Both the position numbers and the translations under genes were made by a program. The notes under the pieces are model-generated. The model made no database searches, had not been told where the DNA came from, and worked only from the letters and a program-made list of their open reading frames with translations. Of a stretch of 64,000 nucleotides of DNA, positions 33,688 through 42,722 are shown piece by piece; positions within the stretch are counted from its first letter, which is position 1; every line of letters starts with the position of its first letter. This DNA comes from Halococcus saccharolyticus DSM 5350 (GTDB taxonomy: Archaea; Halobacteriota; Halobacteria; Halobacteriales; Halococcaceae): NCBI RefSeq assembly GCF_000336915.1, contig NZ_AOMD01000005.1, positions 1 through 64,000 of the forward strand. Direction: 5' to 3'.

Positions 33688-35025
33688 TCAGTCGTCGGCG
33701 GACGCGCCCGACTCCGTCGCCGAACTCTCGCCAACCGCCTCCGGAGCGGCTGTTGGACCTCGATCGAGCGCGACCGTCTCCTCGACCTGGGTGTAGACCA
33801 GCACCGCGCCGATGGCGGCCGCTGCGGCACCGGCCGCAAAGGGCGCGGCGAGACCGTACCGGATCAGATAGCCCGAGGCGAGCGGACCGATGGCGGTGCC
33901 GAGCCCGAAGCTCATCGTGAGCACCGAGAGCTTCGTGCCGGACTCGCCGCCTGTGGCGAGATCGCCCGCGAGTGCGAGCGAGGGCGCAAACACCATCGCC
34001 CCGGCGACGCCCTGGACGAAGCGCGCGCCGACCATCTGCCACGGTTCGACCACGAACCCCTGGGCCAGCGTCGCCGGCACAAGCAACAGGAGGCCAGCGA
34101 CGATGAACGGCCGGCGGCCGAGGCGGTCGCTCGCGCTGCCGATTGGGGCCTGCAACAGCACCTGTGCGGCGGTGAACGCCGCGAACTCGATCCCGAACAG
34201 CGTCGCGCCCTGGTCGAGTCGAGCGTTGATCTCGGGCTGGATCGTCGAGAACAGCGCGATCCCGATCGCCATGAACAGCGACGCGACCCCGAGCGTGAAC
34301 ACCGGATCGAGCAGGTGGTCGTCGTCGTGTGCGAGGACGGCGATTCCGAAGCCGTCGTCGTTCGTATCCGTTGCCTCGGTATCGTCGGTCTCGTCGGCGT
34401 CCGAGACGAAGATCGTCACGACGACGGCGCTGACCAGCGCACCGAGTGCCGCGATGTAGAAGGCGGCGTCGAACCCGCTGAGCGTCCCGAAGATCGGGAG
34501 CGTGTACGGCCCGCCGCTGACGACCGCGCCCGCGATGAGCGGGCCGGTACCGAACCCGACCAAGCGGAAGGTGTTGAAGATCCCCATGTTCCCGCCGCGG
34601 GTTTCGGCGGTCGCGAGCTCGTTCACCAGCGCGATCGTCGCCGTGACGGTGAACGCCACGCCGATCCCTTGGAGCGCACGGATCAGCAGCAACGAGACGT
34701 AATCCCCCGCGAACGAGTACGCGAAGTTCGCGATTGTCAGAACCACGAGCCCGAGGACGATGAACACCTTTCGCTTGCCCGCCGTGTCCGACAGACGACC
34801 GGCGAACGGCTGGACGCCGCTGTTGAGAAAGCCGAACACCGAGAGGATCAGCCCCGTCACCAACGCTTCGGTCAGCCCGAACGCTCCGCCCGCCACGCTG
34901 CCGCTCGCGATGTACAGCGGCAGGACGACGATCAGGAAGGAGTTCCCCAGCGAATCGGCCATCCGTGCGAGCGCGAGCGCGAGGATGCGTCTGTCGAGAT
35001 CGAACGGTCCCACGCTCACACGCAC
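33688..35025 (-). CDS. MFS drug-efflux-type transporter
   Basis: A 445-residue major facilitator with 12 helices. Loop 2-3 carries GVQPFAGRLSDTAGKRKVF and loop 8-9 QAPIGSASDRLGRRPFIVAG; a central acidic loop (DADETDDTEATDTNDDG) separates the halves. Motif C-like GIFNTFRLVGFGTGPLIAG in helix 5 suggests an antiporter of the multidrug type. A TetR-family gene lies immediately upstream on the same strand, and a palindrome sits in the intervening promoter region, so it is probably drug- or metabolite-inducible efflux. A leader of roughly 150 bp separates the palindrome and the ATG. Confidence 0.9.
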   Translation of the reverse strand: MRVSVGPFDLDRRILALALARMADSLGNSFLIVVLPLYIASGSVAGGAFGLTEALVTGLILSVFGFLNSGVQPFAGRLSDTAGKRKVFIVLGLVVLTIANFAYSFAGDYVSLLLIRALQGIGVAFTVTATIALVNELATAETRGGNMGIFNTFRLVGFGTGPLIAGAVVSGGPYTLPIFGTLSGFDAAFYIAALGALVSAVVVTIFVSDADETDDTEATDTNDDGFGIAVLAHDDDHLLDPVFTLGVASLFMAIGIALFSTIQPEINARLDQGATLFGIEFAAFTAAQVLLQAPIGSASDRLGRRPFIVAGLLLLVPATLAQGFVVEPWQMVGARFVQGVAGAMVFAPSLALAGDLATGGESGTKLSVLTMSFGLGTAIGPLASGYLIRYGLAAPFAAGAAAAAIGAVLVYTQVEETVALDRGPTAAPEAVGESSATESGASADD

Positions 35026-35183
35026 CTCGCCGAAACGCGACCGCTCCGCGACCGAGCCGAATCGTCGCGCCGTCTGTCGGTTTTCCGCTCGTCACCGCAG
35101 CTATCGTTGTCTCCTGTCGCGCTGCAACCGGGACGGTCGGACGATTGCCGTCCGTTTGATCGTCTCCATTCCATGCTACTCAT

Positions 35184-35205
35184 TCTAACTAACTAGTCAG
35201 TCAGT
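35184..35205. promoter_or_regulatory. Candidate TetR operator upstream of the MFS gene
   Basis: A 22-bp imperfect palindrome centred on CTAG: TCTAACTAACT / AGTCAGTCAGT, 8 of 11 positions matching between half-sites, built of 4-bp steps (CTAA/GTCA). It lies between the TetR stop (35253) and the MFS start (35025), the position expected for an operator of the efflux gene. Confidence 0.55.
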
Positions 35206-35252
35206 TCTTATGAGTCTTCCGGCCACTTGCGGTGTGGGAGAAAACAACAGCC

Positions 35253-35882
35253 TCAGGTCCGCTCCGGCACCCGGAGATCGCGAAGTACCTGTGCTTCGAG
35301 CGCGTCGCGCACCTCGACGGCCATGTTCTCGTGATCGAGCGTGATGTGATGGACGCGACCGCCGAGCATGGTCGCGAGCACGAGCGTTGCCGTCTGCTCG
35401 GCGTCGACATCGTGGAAGACACCCTGCTCGATACCGTCGTCGATGACCGCCGTCAGCATATCGACGAGGAGCTCGTAGTTCGTGGTGAGTTGTGCGCGGT
35501 ACGCGTCGTTGTGCGGGGCCTGCGAGCGGAGTTCGAGCAGCGCCGCGTGGAACTCGTGGTTGCTCCGGGTCGCTTCCTCGTCGTCACCGAGTCCGAGCAA
35601 CAGTTCGTCGACGAGCGCATCGAGTCGGTCGTTCGGGTCGGCGTCCTCGCCGACGGCGAGGCGTTCGGTGAAGCGATCGAGGAGGTAGTCGAGAAAGGCG
35701 ACGAGCAAGTCGTCTTTCGTGTCGTAGTGGTAGTGGATGACGGCCTTGGTCTTCTCGAACTCGTCGGCGATCGCCTGCATCGTCAGATTCGCGTAGCCGT
35801 GTTTGCTGAGCGCGCGATACGTCGCCACCATGATCTCCTCGCCGGTATCGACCGCCTCCCGATCGGTCTCCGAAGTACTCAT
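35253..35882 (-). CDS. TetR/AcrR-family transcriptional regulator
   Basis: A 209-residue TetR-type repressor. The N-terminal HTH is clear (LTMQAIADEFEKTKAVIHYHYDTKDDLLVAFLDYLLDRF, about residues 35-75); the rest is the all-helical ligand-binding and dimer domain. It likely represses the MFS gene 227 bp downstream through the palindrome at 35184-35205 (inference). The ATG at 35882 is preferred over one three codons earlier because the protein then begins MSTSETD; both are possible. Confidence 0.93.
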   Translation of the reverse strand: MSTSETDREAVDTGEEIMVATYRALSKHGYANLTMQAIADEFEKTKAVIHYHYDTKDDLLVAFLDYLLDRFTERLAVGEDADPNDRLDALVDELLLGLGDDEEATRSNHEFHAALLELRSQAPHNDAYRAQLTTNYELLVDMLTAVIDDGIEQGVFHDVDAEQTATLVLATMLGGRVHHITLDHENMAVEVRDALEAQVLRDLRVPERT

Positions 35883-35981
35883 CGCCCACATCGTGGTGTT
35901 CCACGAGTATCAGCCTTGGCTACGAGCCGCGATACGTGCCTCCTCGGGGCCCGAGACACCGGAATCGGCGGTTTCGTGCGA

Positions 35982-36914
35982 TCAGTAATGCCAGGGAACG
36001 TCCGAAAAATCCGGTTCCCGTCCATCCATGAACGCCTCGCGTCCCTCCTGGGCTTCGTCGGTCATGTACGCCAGTCGGGTGGCCTCACCCGCGAAGACCT
36101 GCTGGCCGACCATCCCGTCGTCGGTGGCGTTGAACCCGTACTTCAGCATCCGGATCGCGGTCGGGGACTTGGCGTTGATGGTTTCGGCCCACTCCAACGC
36201 CGTCGATTCGAGGTCCTCGTGCGGGACGGCTTCGTTGACCATCCCCATTTCGGCAGCTTCGTCGGCCGAGTAGGTCTTCCCGAGAAAGAACACCTCGCGC
36301 GCCTTCTTCTGGCCGATCTGTTTCGCGAGATACGCCGAGCCGAACCCCCCATCAAAGGACGCCACGTCGGGATCGGTCTGGAGGAACTGTGCGTGTTCGC
36401 TGGAGGCAATGGTGAGGTCACAGACCACGTGGAGGCTGTGGCCGCCGCCGACCGCCCAGCCCGGCACCACACAGATCACGGGTTTCGGGATGTGCCGGAT
36501 CAACCGCTGGACTTCGAGGATGTGGAGCCGCCCCGTCTTCGGCCGTTCGTCCTCGTTCGACTCAGGACCGTCCTCGCCGGCCTCGGCGTCGCTCCCGTCG
36601 CCATCGTTGTACTCGTAGCCCGACCCGCCGCGGACCGACTGATCGCCGCCCGAACAGAACGCCCAGCCGCCGTCTTTCGGCGACGGCCCGTTCCCCGTGA
36701 GGAGCACGCAGCCCACGTCAGTCTGCCGTTTCGCGTGATCAAGCGCGTCGTAGAGCTCGTCCACGGTTTGGGGCCGGAAGGCGTTCCGGACCGCGGGTCG
36801 ATCGAAGGCGATCCGGACGGTGCCCGATTCCGTGGCATGGTGGTAGGTGATGTCAGCGAAATCGAACTCGTTGATCGCCTCCCACTGTTCAGGGTCGAAC
36901 AGATCTGAAACCAT
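35982..36914 (-). CDS. menB: 1,4-Dihydroxy-2-naphthoyl-CoA synthase
   Basis: A 310-residue crotonase-fold enzyme that closes the second ring of the naphthoquinone. Features are WAFCSGGDQSVRG (oxyanion/CoA region), PKPVICVVPGWAVGGGHSLHVVCDLTIAS, DPDVASFDGGFGSAYLAKQIGQKKAREVFFLGKTY and a C-terminal FSDVPWHY tail. Between the first two lies an acidic insert of about 25 residues (YEYNDGDGSDAEAGEDGPES) absent from most bacterial MenB and probably a surface loop of halophilic type. It is separated from menA-C-E and menD-F by unrelated transporter genes. Divergent from the OpuC operon. Confidence 0.95.
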   Translation of the reverse strand: MVSDLFDPEQWEAINEFDFADITYHHATESGTVRIAFDRPAVRNAFRPQTVDELYDALDHAKRQTDVGCVLLTGNGPSPKDGGWAFCSGGDQSVRGGSGYEYNDGDGSDAEAGEDGPESNEDERPKTGRLHILEVQRLIRHIPKPVICVVPGWAVGGGHSLHVVCDLTIASSEHAQFLQTDPDVASFDGGFGSAYLAKQIGQKKAREVFFLGKTYSADEAAEMGMVNEAVPHEDLESTALEWAETINAKSPTAIRMLKYGFNATDDGMVGQQVFAGEATRLAYMTDEAQEGREAFMDGREPDFSDVPWHY

Positions 36915-37017
36915 GCGTTTCGTGCGACCCGACGGCCGAAAAAGGTTGATCGTTTGGCGACCGTCCGGTAACGTTACGTGAACCCGATTCCGTCCGATCG
37001 CTGTTCGTCACCGGCCG

Positions 37018-37033
37018 CACTGCCGTGGCAGTG
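37018..37033. promoter_or_regulatory. Perfect palindrome between menB and the OpuC operon
   Basis: CACTGCC-GT-GGCAGTG with 7-bp arms, 104 bp before the menB start and 169 bp before the OpuC start. It may bind a regulator of either divergent unit. A second short palindrome GTAACGTTAC (36968-36977) lies 54 bp before menB. No terminator features. Confidence 0.35.
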
Positions 37034-37201
37034 AACGGCTGTGTCACGACCACTTGCAAGGGAAGGCACAGACAGTATCCGTGAATATCTGTGTTACCAA
37101 CTGGTAGTCTCGTGATCGAACGTCACACAGAGCGATCGGGTGAACCGCTCGTTCGACCGACGACCGAACGCCGAAGCCGATACACGGAGTAACAACTGAT
37201 A

Positions 37202-38146
37202 GTGAACAGCACACGACGCGACTTCCTGAAGCTCGGTGGCGGGGCGGCTGCAACCGCCGGTCTCGGTGCGACGGCCGGCTGTACCAGCGTCCTCGGAGCC
37301 ACCGGAACGGACGCGGTGAAGGTGAGCTCGATGCGCTTTCCCGAGGCCATCCTGCTCGGGTACATGGCGCTCGAATCGCTCCGGGCGAACACCGATCTCA
37401 CCGTCCACGACGAGACTGGGCTCGGCGGGACCGTGATGAACTTCCGGGCGGTCGACAACGGCGAGGTTGACCTGTTCTGGTTTTATACAGGTGGGGCGTG
37501 GGCGACGATCCCACCGAAGAAAGAACGGGTCATCCCCGACGCCGAGAAGCTCTACGAGGCAGTCAAGCGCAAGTTCGAGCGCCACTACGGGCTCGCCTAC
37601 CTGAATCGCGCGCCGTTCAACAACACCTACGTCCTCATCGCCGACCGCACGTGGGTCGAACAGACTGGCGTGCAGACCATGAGCGACTTCGCGGCGTACG
37701 TCAAGCAGGGGAACACGGACTTCACGGCGGTGATGGGCCCCGAGTTCCAGCAGCGCTCGGACGGTTGGCCGGGGCTGACGAAGCATTACGGGTTCGACGG
37801 CGTCGCCAACGAGCTGAACATCCGGACCGTGAGTCCCTCTCTCGCCTACCAGATCGTCGCCACGAGCGACGCGAACGTCGGGATGGGGTTCAGCACCAAC
37901 CCACAGATCCTCCAGTACGACCTCGCAACGATCGAGGACGATCAGGGCTTCTTCCCGATCTACAACCCCGCCCCGATGGTGAGCGACGCGATCGAGCGAT
38001 ACCCCACGATGGCCGAACCGCTGAACGCCATCGGGCCGTCGCTGAACACCGAGAAGATCATCCGACTCAACAAGGCGGTCTTGCTCGACGGGAGAGACCC
38101 CCAGCGGGTCGCCCGCGAATATCTCCAGACGGAGGGACTGATATGA
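37202..38146 (+). CDS. opuCC: Glycine betaine/choline-type ABC transporter, substrate-binding lipoprotein
   Basis: A 314-residue secreted binding protein of the OpuAC family for compatible solutes. The N-terminus has a Tat signal (TRRDFLK, Arg5-Arg6) and a haloarchaeal lipobox ending at Cys27 (TAGCTS). The mature part (VKVSSMRFPEAILLGYMALESL...; VDLFWFYTGGAWATI) has aromatic residues expected in a quaternary-ammonium cage. GTG at 37202 is the start because the Tat motif follows immediately. First gene of a four-gene operon (binding protein, permease, ATPase, permease). Import of betaine-like osmolytes is inferred. Confidence 0.92.
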   Translation: MNSTRRDFLKLGGGAAATAGLGATAGCTSVLGATGTDAVKVSSMRFPEAILLGYMALESLRANTDLTVHDETGLGGTVMNFRAVDNGEVDLFWFYTGGAWATIPPKKERVIPDAEKLYEAVKRKFERHYGLAYLNRAPFNNTYVLIADRTWVEQTGVQTMSDFAAYVKQGNTDFTAVMGPEFQQRSDGWPGLTKHYGFDGVANELNIRTVSPSLAYQIVATSDANVGMGFSTNPQILQYDLATIEDDQGFFPIYNPAPMVSDAIERYPTMAEPLNAIGPSLNTEKIIRLNKAVLLDGRDPQRVAREYLQTEGLI

Positions 38147-38183
38147 CGGGTCGAGCCAGGGCTGCGAACCGCGTGGTGGGAGC

Positions 38184-38900
38184 ATGAGTCCCGCAGTCGT
38201 GCCGTTCGTCGACGAACTCGTCGGGTTCGCACTCGACAACAGCGATCGCCTCGTACGGATGTCGATCGAGCACGTCGTGCTCGTGCTCCAGGCGCTCGCC
38301 ATCGCGCTCCCGATCAGCGTCGGGCTCGGGATCGCCATCAGCTACAACGACCGGGCGGCGACGGTCGTGCTCTGGATCGCGGGCGTGTTGCTCACGCTCC
38401 CCGCGATCGCCCTCTTCGGCGTGCTGGTTCCCTCGCTCGGGATCGGCGCTCCCCCGGTGATCGCCGCGCTGGTGGCGTACGCTCAGCTCCCGATCATCCG
38501 GAACACCTACATCGGCGTCACGCAGGCCGACGCCGCCGCAGTCGAGGCCGGCACCGGGCTCGGGATGAACCGGATCGAGCGCCTCCGGCGGGTCCGCCTG
38601 CCCGTGGCGCTCCCGGTGGTGATGGCCGGCATCAGGAACGCCGTGGTCATCCTTGTGGGGCTCGCCGCGATCGGCGCATTCATCGGCGGGCCAGGCCTCG
38701 GCCACTTCGTCTTCTACGGCATCAGCCAGGGCGACACCGCGATGATCGTGGTCACCACGGTACTGATCTCGGTGCTCGCGCTCGCGTTCGATTACCTGTT
38801 CGCGCTCGTCGAGCGCGGCCTCCGACTGCGCAACGGCGAACAGCTCGAACCGACGTACGTCACACGAACCGCCCGGGCGGTCAGCACACAACTCACATGA
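38184..38900 (+). CDS. opuCB: Glycine betaine-type ABC transporter permease 1
   Basis: A 238-residue membrane permease with about six helices. The cytoplasmic EAA loop is EAGTGLGMNRIERLRRVRLPVALPVVMAGIRNAVVI, typical of OpuCB/ProW-type subunits. Its stop overlaps the ATPase start (ATGA at 38897), so the two are translationally coupled. The C-terminal tail (RNGEQLEPTYVTRTA) is soluble. Confidence 0.92.
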   Translation: MSPAVVPFVDELVGFALDNSDRLVRMSIEHVVLVLQALAIALPISVGLGIAISYNDRAATVVLWIAGVLLTLPAIALFGVLVPSLGIGAPPVIAALVAYAQLPIIRNTYIGVTQADAAAVEAGTGLGMNRIERLRRVRLPVALPVVMAGIRNAVVILVGLAAIGAFIGGPGLGHFVFYGISQGDTAMIVVTTVLISVLALAFDYLFALVERGLRLRNGEQLEPTYVTRTARAVSTQLT

Positions 38901-39952
38901 TCCGATTCGACAACGTTCACAAGCGGTACGACGACGGCACGCACGCCGTCGAGGGAATCGACTTCGAGGTCGAGGCCGGCACGACGACGGTGCTCGTCGG
39001 CCCCTCGGGCTGCGGGAAGACCACCACGATGCAGCTGGTCAACCGGCTCGAAGAGCCCACCGAGGGCACCGTCCACTACGACGGGACCGACGTCCGCGAC
39101 CTCCCGGCGACCGAGCTCCGCCAGGACATCGGCTACGTGATCCAGGACATCGGGCTGTTCGATCACATGACCGTCGGCGAGAACGTCGCCACGGTGCCCG
39201 AACTCAAGGACTGGGACCGCGACCGGATCGACGACCGGGTGGACGAACTGCTCGATCTGATGGGGCTCCCATCCGAGGAGTACCGCGACAGCTACCCCAC
39301 TGAGCTCTCGGGCGGCCAGCGCCAGCGGGTCGGCGTCGCGCGGGCGCTCGCGGCCGACCCCGCGGTCATCCTGATGGACGAACCGTTCGGCGCGCTCGAC
39401 CCCATCACCCGCGAGGAGCTTCAGGACGAGTTCCTCGACATCCAGTCCGAACTCGACACCACCATCGTCTTCGTGACCCACGACATCGACGAGGCGCTCA
39501 AGATGGGCGATCGGATTGCGGTGATGAACGGCGGCGAGCTCGTCCAGTACGACACCCCAACCCGACTGCTCGACGATCCCGCGACCAAGTTCATCGAGGA
39601 CTTCATCGGCCCGGATCGGACCCTGAAGCAGCTCCAGGTGCTGCAGGTGAGCGAAGTTATGCACGAGGACGTCCCCGACGAACACGCCGACGTGGTCGAG
39701 GCGTTCCGGTCCGACGACGCCGTGATGGCCGACGGTGGCGAGATCATCCCGGTCTCGCCGACTGACAGCACGCAGGTCGCGCTCTCGCGGTGCATCCAGG
39801 CGGGCGTCGACGCGCTGCCGGTGGTCGAGGACGCCAACGTGGTTGGCGTCGTCACCGAGGCAGACATCAGAGCCCAGCACGCGCCAGACACGGACGCCGA
39901 AGCAGGGGGAGAGACGGCGACAGGAACCGGAACGGGGGCAGCCGGGGAATGA
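38897..39952 (+). CDS. opuCA: Glycine betaine-type ABC transporter ATPase with CBS domains
   Basis: A 351-residue ATPase. Walker A is VGPSGCGKTTTMQ, the signature LSGGQRQRVGVARAL, Walker B VILMDEPFGALD and the H-loop FVTHDIDEA. Residues about 245-335 form a CBS pair (VSEVMHEDVPDEHADV; SRCIQAGVDALPVVEDANVVGVVTEADI), which in OpuA senses ionic strength or nucleotides. The acidic/Gly-Thr tail after residue 335 is low complexity. It overlaps both neighbours by ATGA. Confidence 0.94.
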   Translation: MIRFDNVHKRYDDGTHAVEGIDFEVEAGTTTVLVGPSGCGKTTTMQLVNRLEEPTEGTVHYDGTDVRDLPATELRQDIGYVIQDIGLFDHMTVGENVATVPELKDWDRDRIDDRVDELLDLMGLPSEEYRDSYPTELSGGQRQRVGVARALAADPAVILMDEPFGALDPITREELQDEFLDIQSELDTTIVFVTHDIDEALKMGDRIAVMNGGELVQYDTPTRLLDDPATKFIEDFIGPDRTLKQLQVLQVSEVMHEDVPDEHADVVEAFRSDDAVMADGGEIIPVSPTDSTQVALSRCIQAGVDALPVVEDANVVGVVTEADIRAQHAPDTDAEAGGETATGTGTGAAGE

Positions 39953-40623
39953 GCGTCGTCAGTGTGCTCGTCGAGACGTGGTCGTATCTGGTCGCGAACG
40001 GGGACGCGTTCCTCGAACTCCTCCGCGAACACCTCGTGTTGGTGTTCGTCTCCGAGCTACTCGCGATCGCGGTCGCCATCCCGCTGGGCGTGCTCGCGAT
40101 CCGTAACGACCGGGTGCGGACGGTCGTGGGCGGTGCCGGCAACGTCGCCCAGACCGTGCCGACGCTCGCGGTGATCGCGCTGGTCTTCCCGATTCTCGGG
40201 CTCGGCTTCCTCCCCTCCGTCGTGGGGCTGTTCGTCTACGCACTCCTGCCGATCCTGACCAACACCATCGCGGGGCTCGAAAGCGTCGACGAGAGCACCG
40301 TGAACGCCGCCCGCGGAATGGGGATGAGCGACTGGAAGATCCTCCGGAACGTCCGGCTGCCGCTCGCGCTCCCCGTGATCTTCGGGGGCATCCGGACGAG
40401 CGTGGTGCTCAACGTCGGGACCGCCTACCTCGCGTACTTCATCGGCGGCGGCGGGCTCGGCGTCTGGGTCGTCAGCGGGATCAAACTGTTCAACACCCCG
40501 CGACTGCTCGCCGGGGCGATCCCCGGCGCGCTGCTCGCGGTCGCCCTCGACGGCGCGCTCGCGCTCCTCGAACGTCGGCTCGGCAGCAGCGCGACGTCGG
40601 ACCAGGTCGCGGCCGCGGGCTGA
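39949..40623 (+). CDS. opuCD: Glycine betaine-type ABC transporter permease 2
   Basis: A 224-residue membrane permease paralogous to the first one. It has about six helices and the EAA loop ARGMGMSDWKILRNVRLPLALPVIFGGIRTSVVLNVGTAYLAYFIGGGGLG. The ATG at 39949 overlaps the ATPase stop; an upstream in-frame start at 39790 lies within the ATPase gene. Having two different permeases is the rule in OpuC/OsmU-type transporters. Last gene of the operon; a small zinc-ribbon gene follows on the other strand. Confidence 0.92.
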   Translation: MSVVSVLVETWSYLVANGDAFLELLREHLVLVFVSELLAIAVAIPLGVLAIRNDRVRTVVGGAGNVAQTVPTLAVIALVFPILGLGFLPSVVGLFVYALLPILTNTIAGLESVDESTVNAARGMGMSDWKILRNVRLPLALPVIFGGIRTSVVLNVGTAYLAYFIGGGGLGVWVVSGIKLFNTPRLLAGAIPGALLAVALDGALALLERRLGSSATSDQVAAAG

Positions 40624-40656
40624 GCGACGCCTCGATATCGGCCTGCGAAACCTGAG

Positions 40657-40776
40657 TCAGGCCCGTTCGAAGACGGTCCCGTTGCAGTTCCCGCACGACG
40701 ACGGGTTGCGATAGTACTCCTTCCCGCACGTTCCACACTGCCAGTTCGCCCCGAGGAGCCTGCTGAGAACGCTCAT
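40657..40776 (-). CDS. Tiny zinc-ribbon protein (39 aa)
   Basis: A 39-residue protein starting MSVLSRLLGANWQCGTCGKE with two Cys pairs: CGTCG and, 13 residues later, CGNCNG, forming a complete C-x2-C...C-x2-C zinc ribbon. A short amphipathic N-terminus precedes it. Such microproteins are frequent in haloarchaea and few have known roles. It lies between the convergent OpuC operon end and menD (83 bp upstream on the same strand). Confidence 0.75.
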   Translation of the reverse strand: MSVLSRLLGANWQCGTCGKEYYRNPSSCGNCNGTVFERA

Positions 40777-40859
40777 GACGATCGATAGCGCCGTGTGAAC
40801 GAAGACCTATCGATTCGAGCGGTCCGGGGACCGGAGTTACCGACAGTCCCCGCCGAAAC

Positions 40860-42722
40860 TCACTCGTCGAGCGCGTCGGACGCCCGCTCGTGGACGGTCT
40901 CGCGGAACTCGTGGCTCGTCTCGGCATCGAACTCGACCTCGATGACCTGTGTTCCCGTCGCGTCGAGCGACGCGCGGTAGGCGTCCCGGAACGCCGCGCG
41001 ACCATCGGCACGAACGAACTCGAAGCCGTACAGCTCGGCGGTCGGTGCGAAATCGAGGCCGTGTGGTGTCTCAAACTGCTCGGTGAACGGCGGGTCGAAC
41101 TCGGCGATCGGCAGCATCCGGAAGATGCCGCCGCCGTCGTTGTCGACCAGCACGATCGTGGCGTCGACCCCGCACCGCACGAGTGCGAGCAGCCCGTTCA
41201 TGTCGTGATAGTACGCGAGATCGCCGAGCACGAGCACGAGCGGGTCGTCGGTCGCGCTACCCGCGCCCAATCCAGAAGAGACGATCCCGTCGATCCCGCT
41301 CGCGCCGCGGTTGCCGAACACGGTGAGGTCGGCATCGCGGGGCTGCCCGAACCGGTCGGCGTCGCGCACGGTCATCGAGTTCGAGACGAACACCGTCGCG
41401 GGGTTGGGAGCGTCGGCGATCACGTCGCCCGGAACCGTGCCCTCGAAGAACTGCTCGTCGTGTGCGGTCTCGATTTCGTCCCAGTAGCGCGCCTCTGCCG
41501 TTCGAAATCGCTCGCACCACGCATCGCTCGCGGACGAGTCGAGCCGCCCCACACGATCCGCGAGTTTGCGCGCGAGTCTGTTGGGATCGGCGATTACGAG
41601 GTCGCTCGCGGTGAAGGTTGCCTCGCGCCACTCGCCCGCGGGATCGACGACAAACTGGCGTGTTCCCGACTCCTGCACCGCGTCGCGGAGGTAGTTTCTG
41701 AGGACCTTCGAGGTGGGTGACGCGCCAACCCGGAGGACGGCCTCGGGAGCGGGCCAGTCGTCGACGGCGTTCGCGTCGAGGTACGAGTCGTAGCCACCAC
41801 ATACAGGAACGTCGAGATCGGCGAGATGCGAACCGTACCGCAGCCCCGAGAGCGGATCGGCGAGCACCGGAAAGCCGGTCGCGCTCGCGAGTTCGGCGAA
41901 CGACGACGGGTCGAGCGTCGTGCTCGGACCGGCGACGACGAGACCGTGCTCGGCTTCGAGTGCCTCGTTCACTCGTTCCAACCCGGCGTCGTCGAGGTGG
42001 GGCTGACCGAGTTCGGTCCCGACGAACGGCCCGTCGCGGCCCGTCGCGGCGAGCGGTTCGTCGGCTTCGAACCCGTCCGGCACGTCGCCTGACACGGGAA
42101 CGGGTTCGAGTGGCTTTCCGAACGGGAAGTTGAGATGCACGGGACCGGGCGGCGTCCCAGTGCTGGCCGCGAGCGCGCGGGCGGCATCGACCCGGAGCGA
42201 ACGGAGTTTTCGGCCGTCGGCCGCGGGTTCGGGGAGATCACGGTAGAACCGGACCGCCGACCCATAGAGTTTCTCCTGGTCCACGGTCTGGTTCGCGCCG
42301 CTGTCGCGAAGTTCGGGCGGCCGATCGGCGGTCAGGACGAGGAGAGGGACGCGCGCCTGATTCGCCTCGATCACCGCGGGGTGGAAGTTCGCGGTCGCGG
42401 TCCCCGACGTCGAAAGCACCGGCGTCGGTTCTCCAGTGCGTTTCGCCCGACCGAGCGCGAAGAAGGCCGCCGAGCGCTCGTCGAGGTGGGAGAAGATTCG
42501 AATTTCGGGGTGGTCGGCAAACGCCACGGTGAGGGGTGTCGAGCGGCTGCCGGGGGCGATACAGACTGCCGAAACGCCCCCCTTCGCGAACTCGTCGACG
42601 AACGTCTCGGCCCAGAGCGTGTTGCGGTTCGGCCAGTTCGAATCGTCGCCAGACTCGTTGTCGCGCCCAATTTTTTCACGACTGTCATGTCTGTTTCGCT
42701 CGTCGCGCTCGTTTCCAGTCAT
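40860..42722 (-). CDS. menD: 2-Succinyl-5-enolpyruvyl-6-hydroxy-3-cyclohexene-1-carboxylate synthase
   Basis: A 620-residue thiamine-diphosphate enzyme that joins isochorismate and 2-oxoglutarate. The N-terminal PP domain has VCIAPGSRSTPLTVAFADHPEI; the C-terminal ThDP/Mg site is GDLAYYHDMNGLL...VDNDGGGIFRMLPIA. The first about 32 residues are a hydrophilic halophile-type extension. The ATG at 42722 overlaps the menF stop (ATGA). The much longer in-frame extension reaching 42920 is inside menF and not used. Follows menF and is the terminal gene of that pair. Confidence 0.95.
   Translation of the reverse strand: MTGNERDERNRHDSREKIGRDNESGDDSNWPNRNTLWAETFVDEFAKGGVSAVCIAPGSRSTPLTVAFADHPEIRIFSHLDERSAAFFALGRAKRTGEPTPVLSTSGTATANFHPAVIEANQARVPLLVLTADRPPELRDSGANQTVDQEKLYGSAVRFYRDLPEPAADGRKLRSLRVDAARALAASTGTPPGPVHLNFPFGKPLEPVPVSGDVPDGFEADEPLAATGRDGPFVGTELGQPHLDDAGLERVNEALEAEHGLVVAGPSTTLDPSSFAELASATGFPVLADPLSGLRYGSHLADLDVPVCGGYDSYLDANAVDDWPAPEAVLRVGASPTSKVLRNYLRDAVQESGTRQFVVDPAGEWREATFTASDLVIADPNRLARKLADRVGRLDSSASDAWCERFRTAEARYWDEIETAHDEQFFEGTVPGDVIADAPNPATVFVSNSMTVRDADRFGQPRDADLTVFGNRGASGIDGIVSSGLGAGSATDDPLVLVLGDLAYYHDMNGLLALVRCGVDATIVLVDNDGGGIFRMLPIAEFDPPFTEQFETPHGLDFAPTAELYGFEFVRADGRAAFRDAYRASLDATGTQVIEVEFDAETSHEFRETVHERASDALDE

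Noticed and set aside
33508-35196. Plus-strand open frame of 562 codons over the MFS gene
   Set aside because: Arg/Asp/Glu/His-rich composition without a fold; shadow of the MFS gene.
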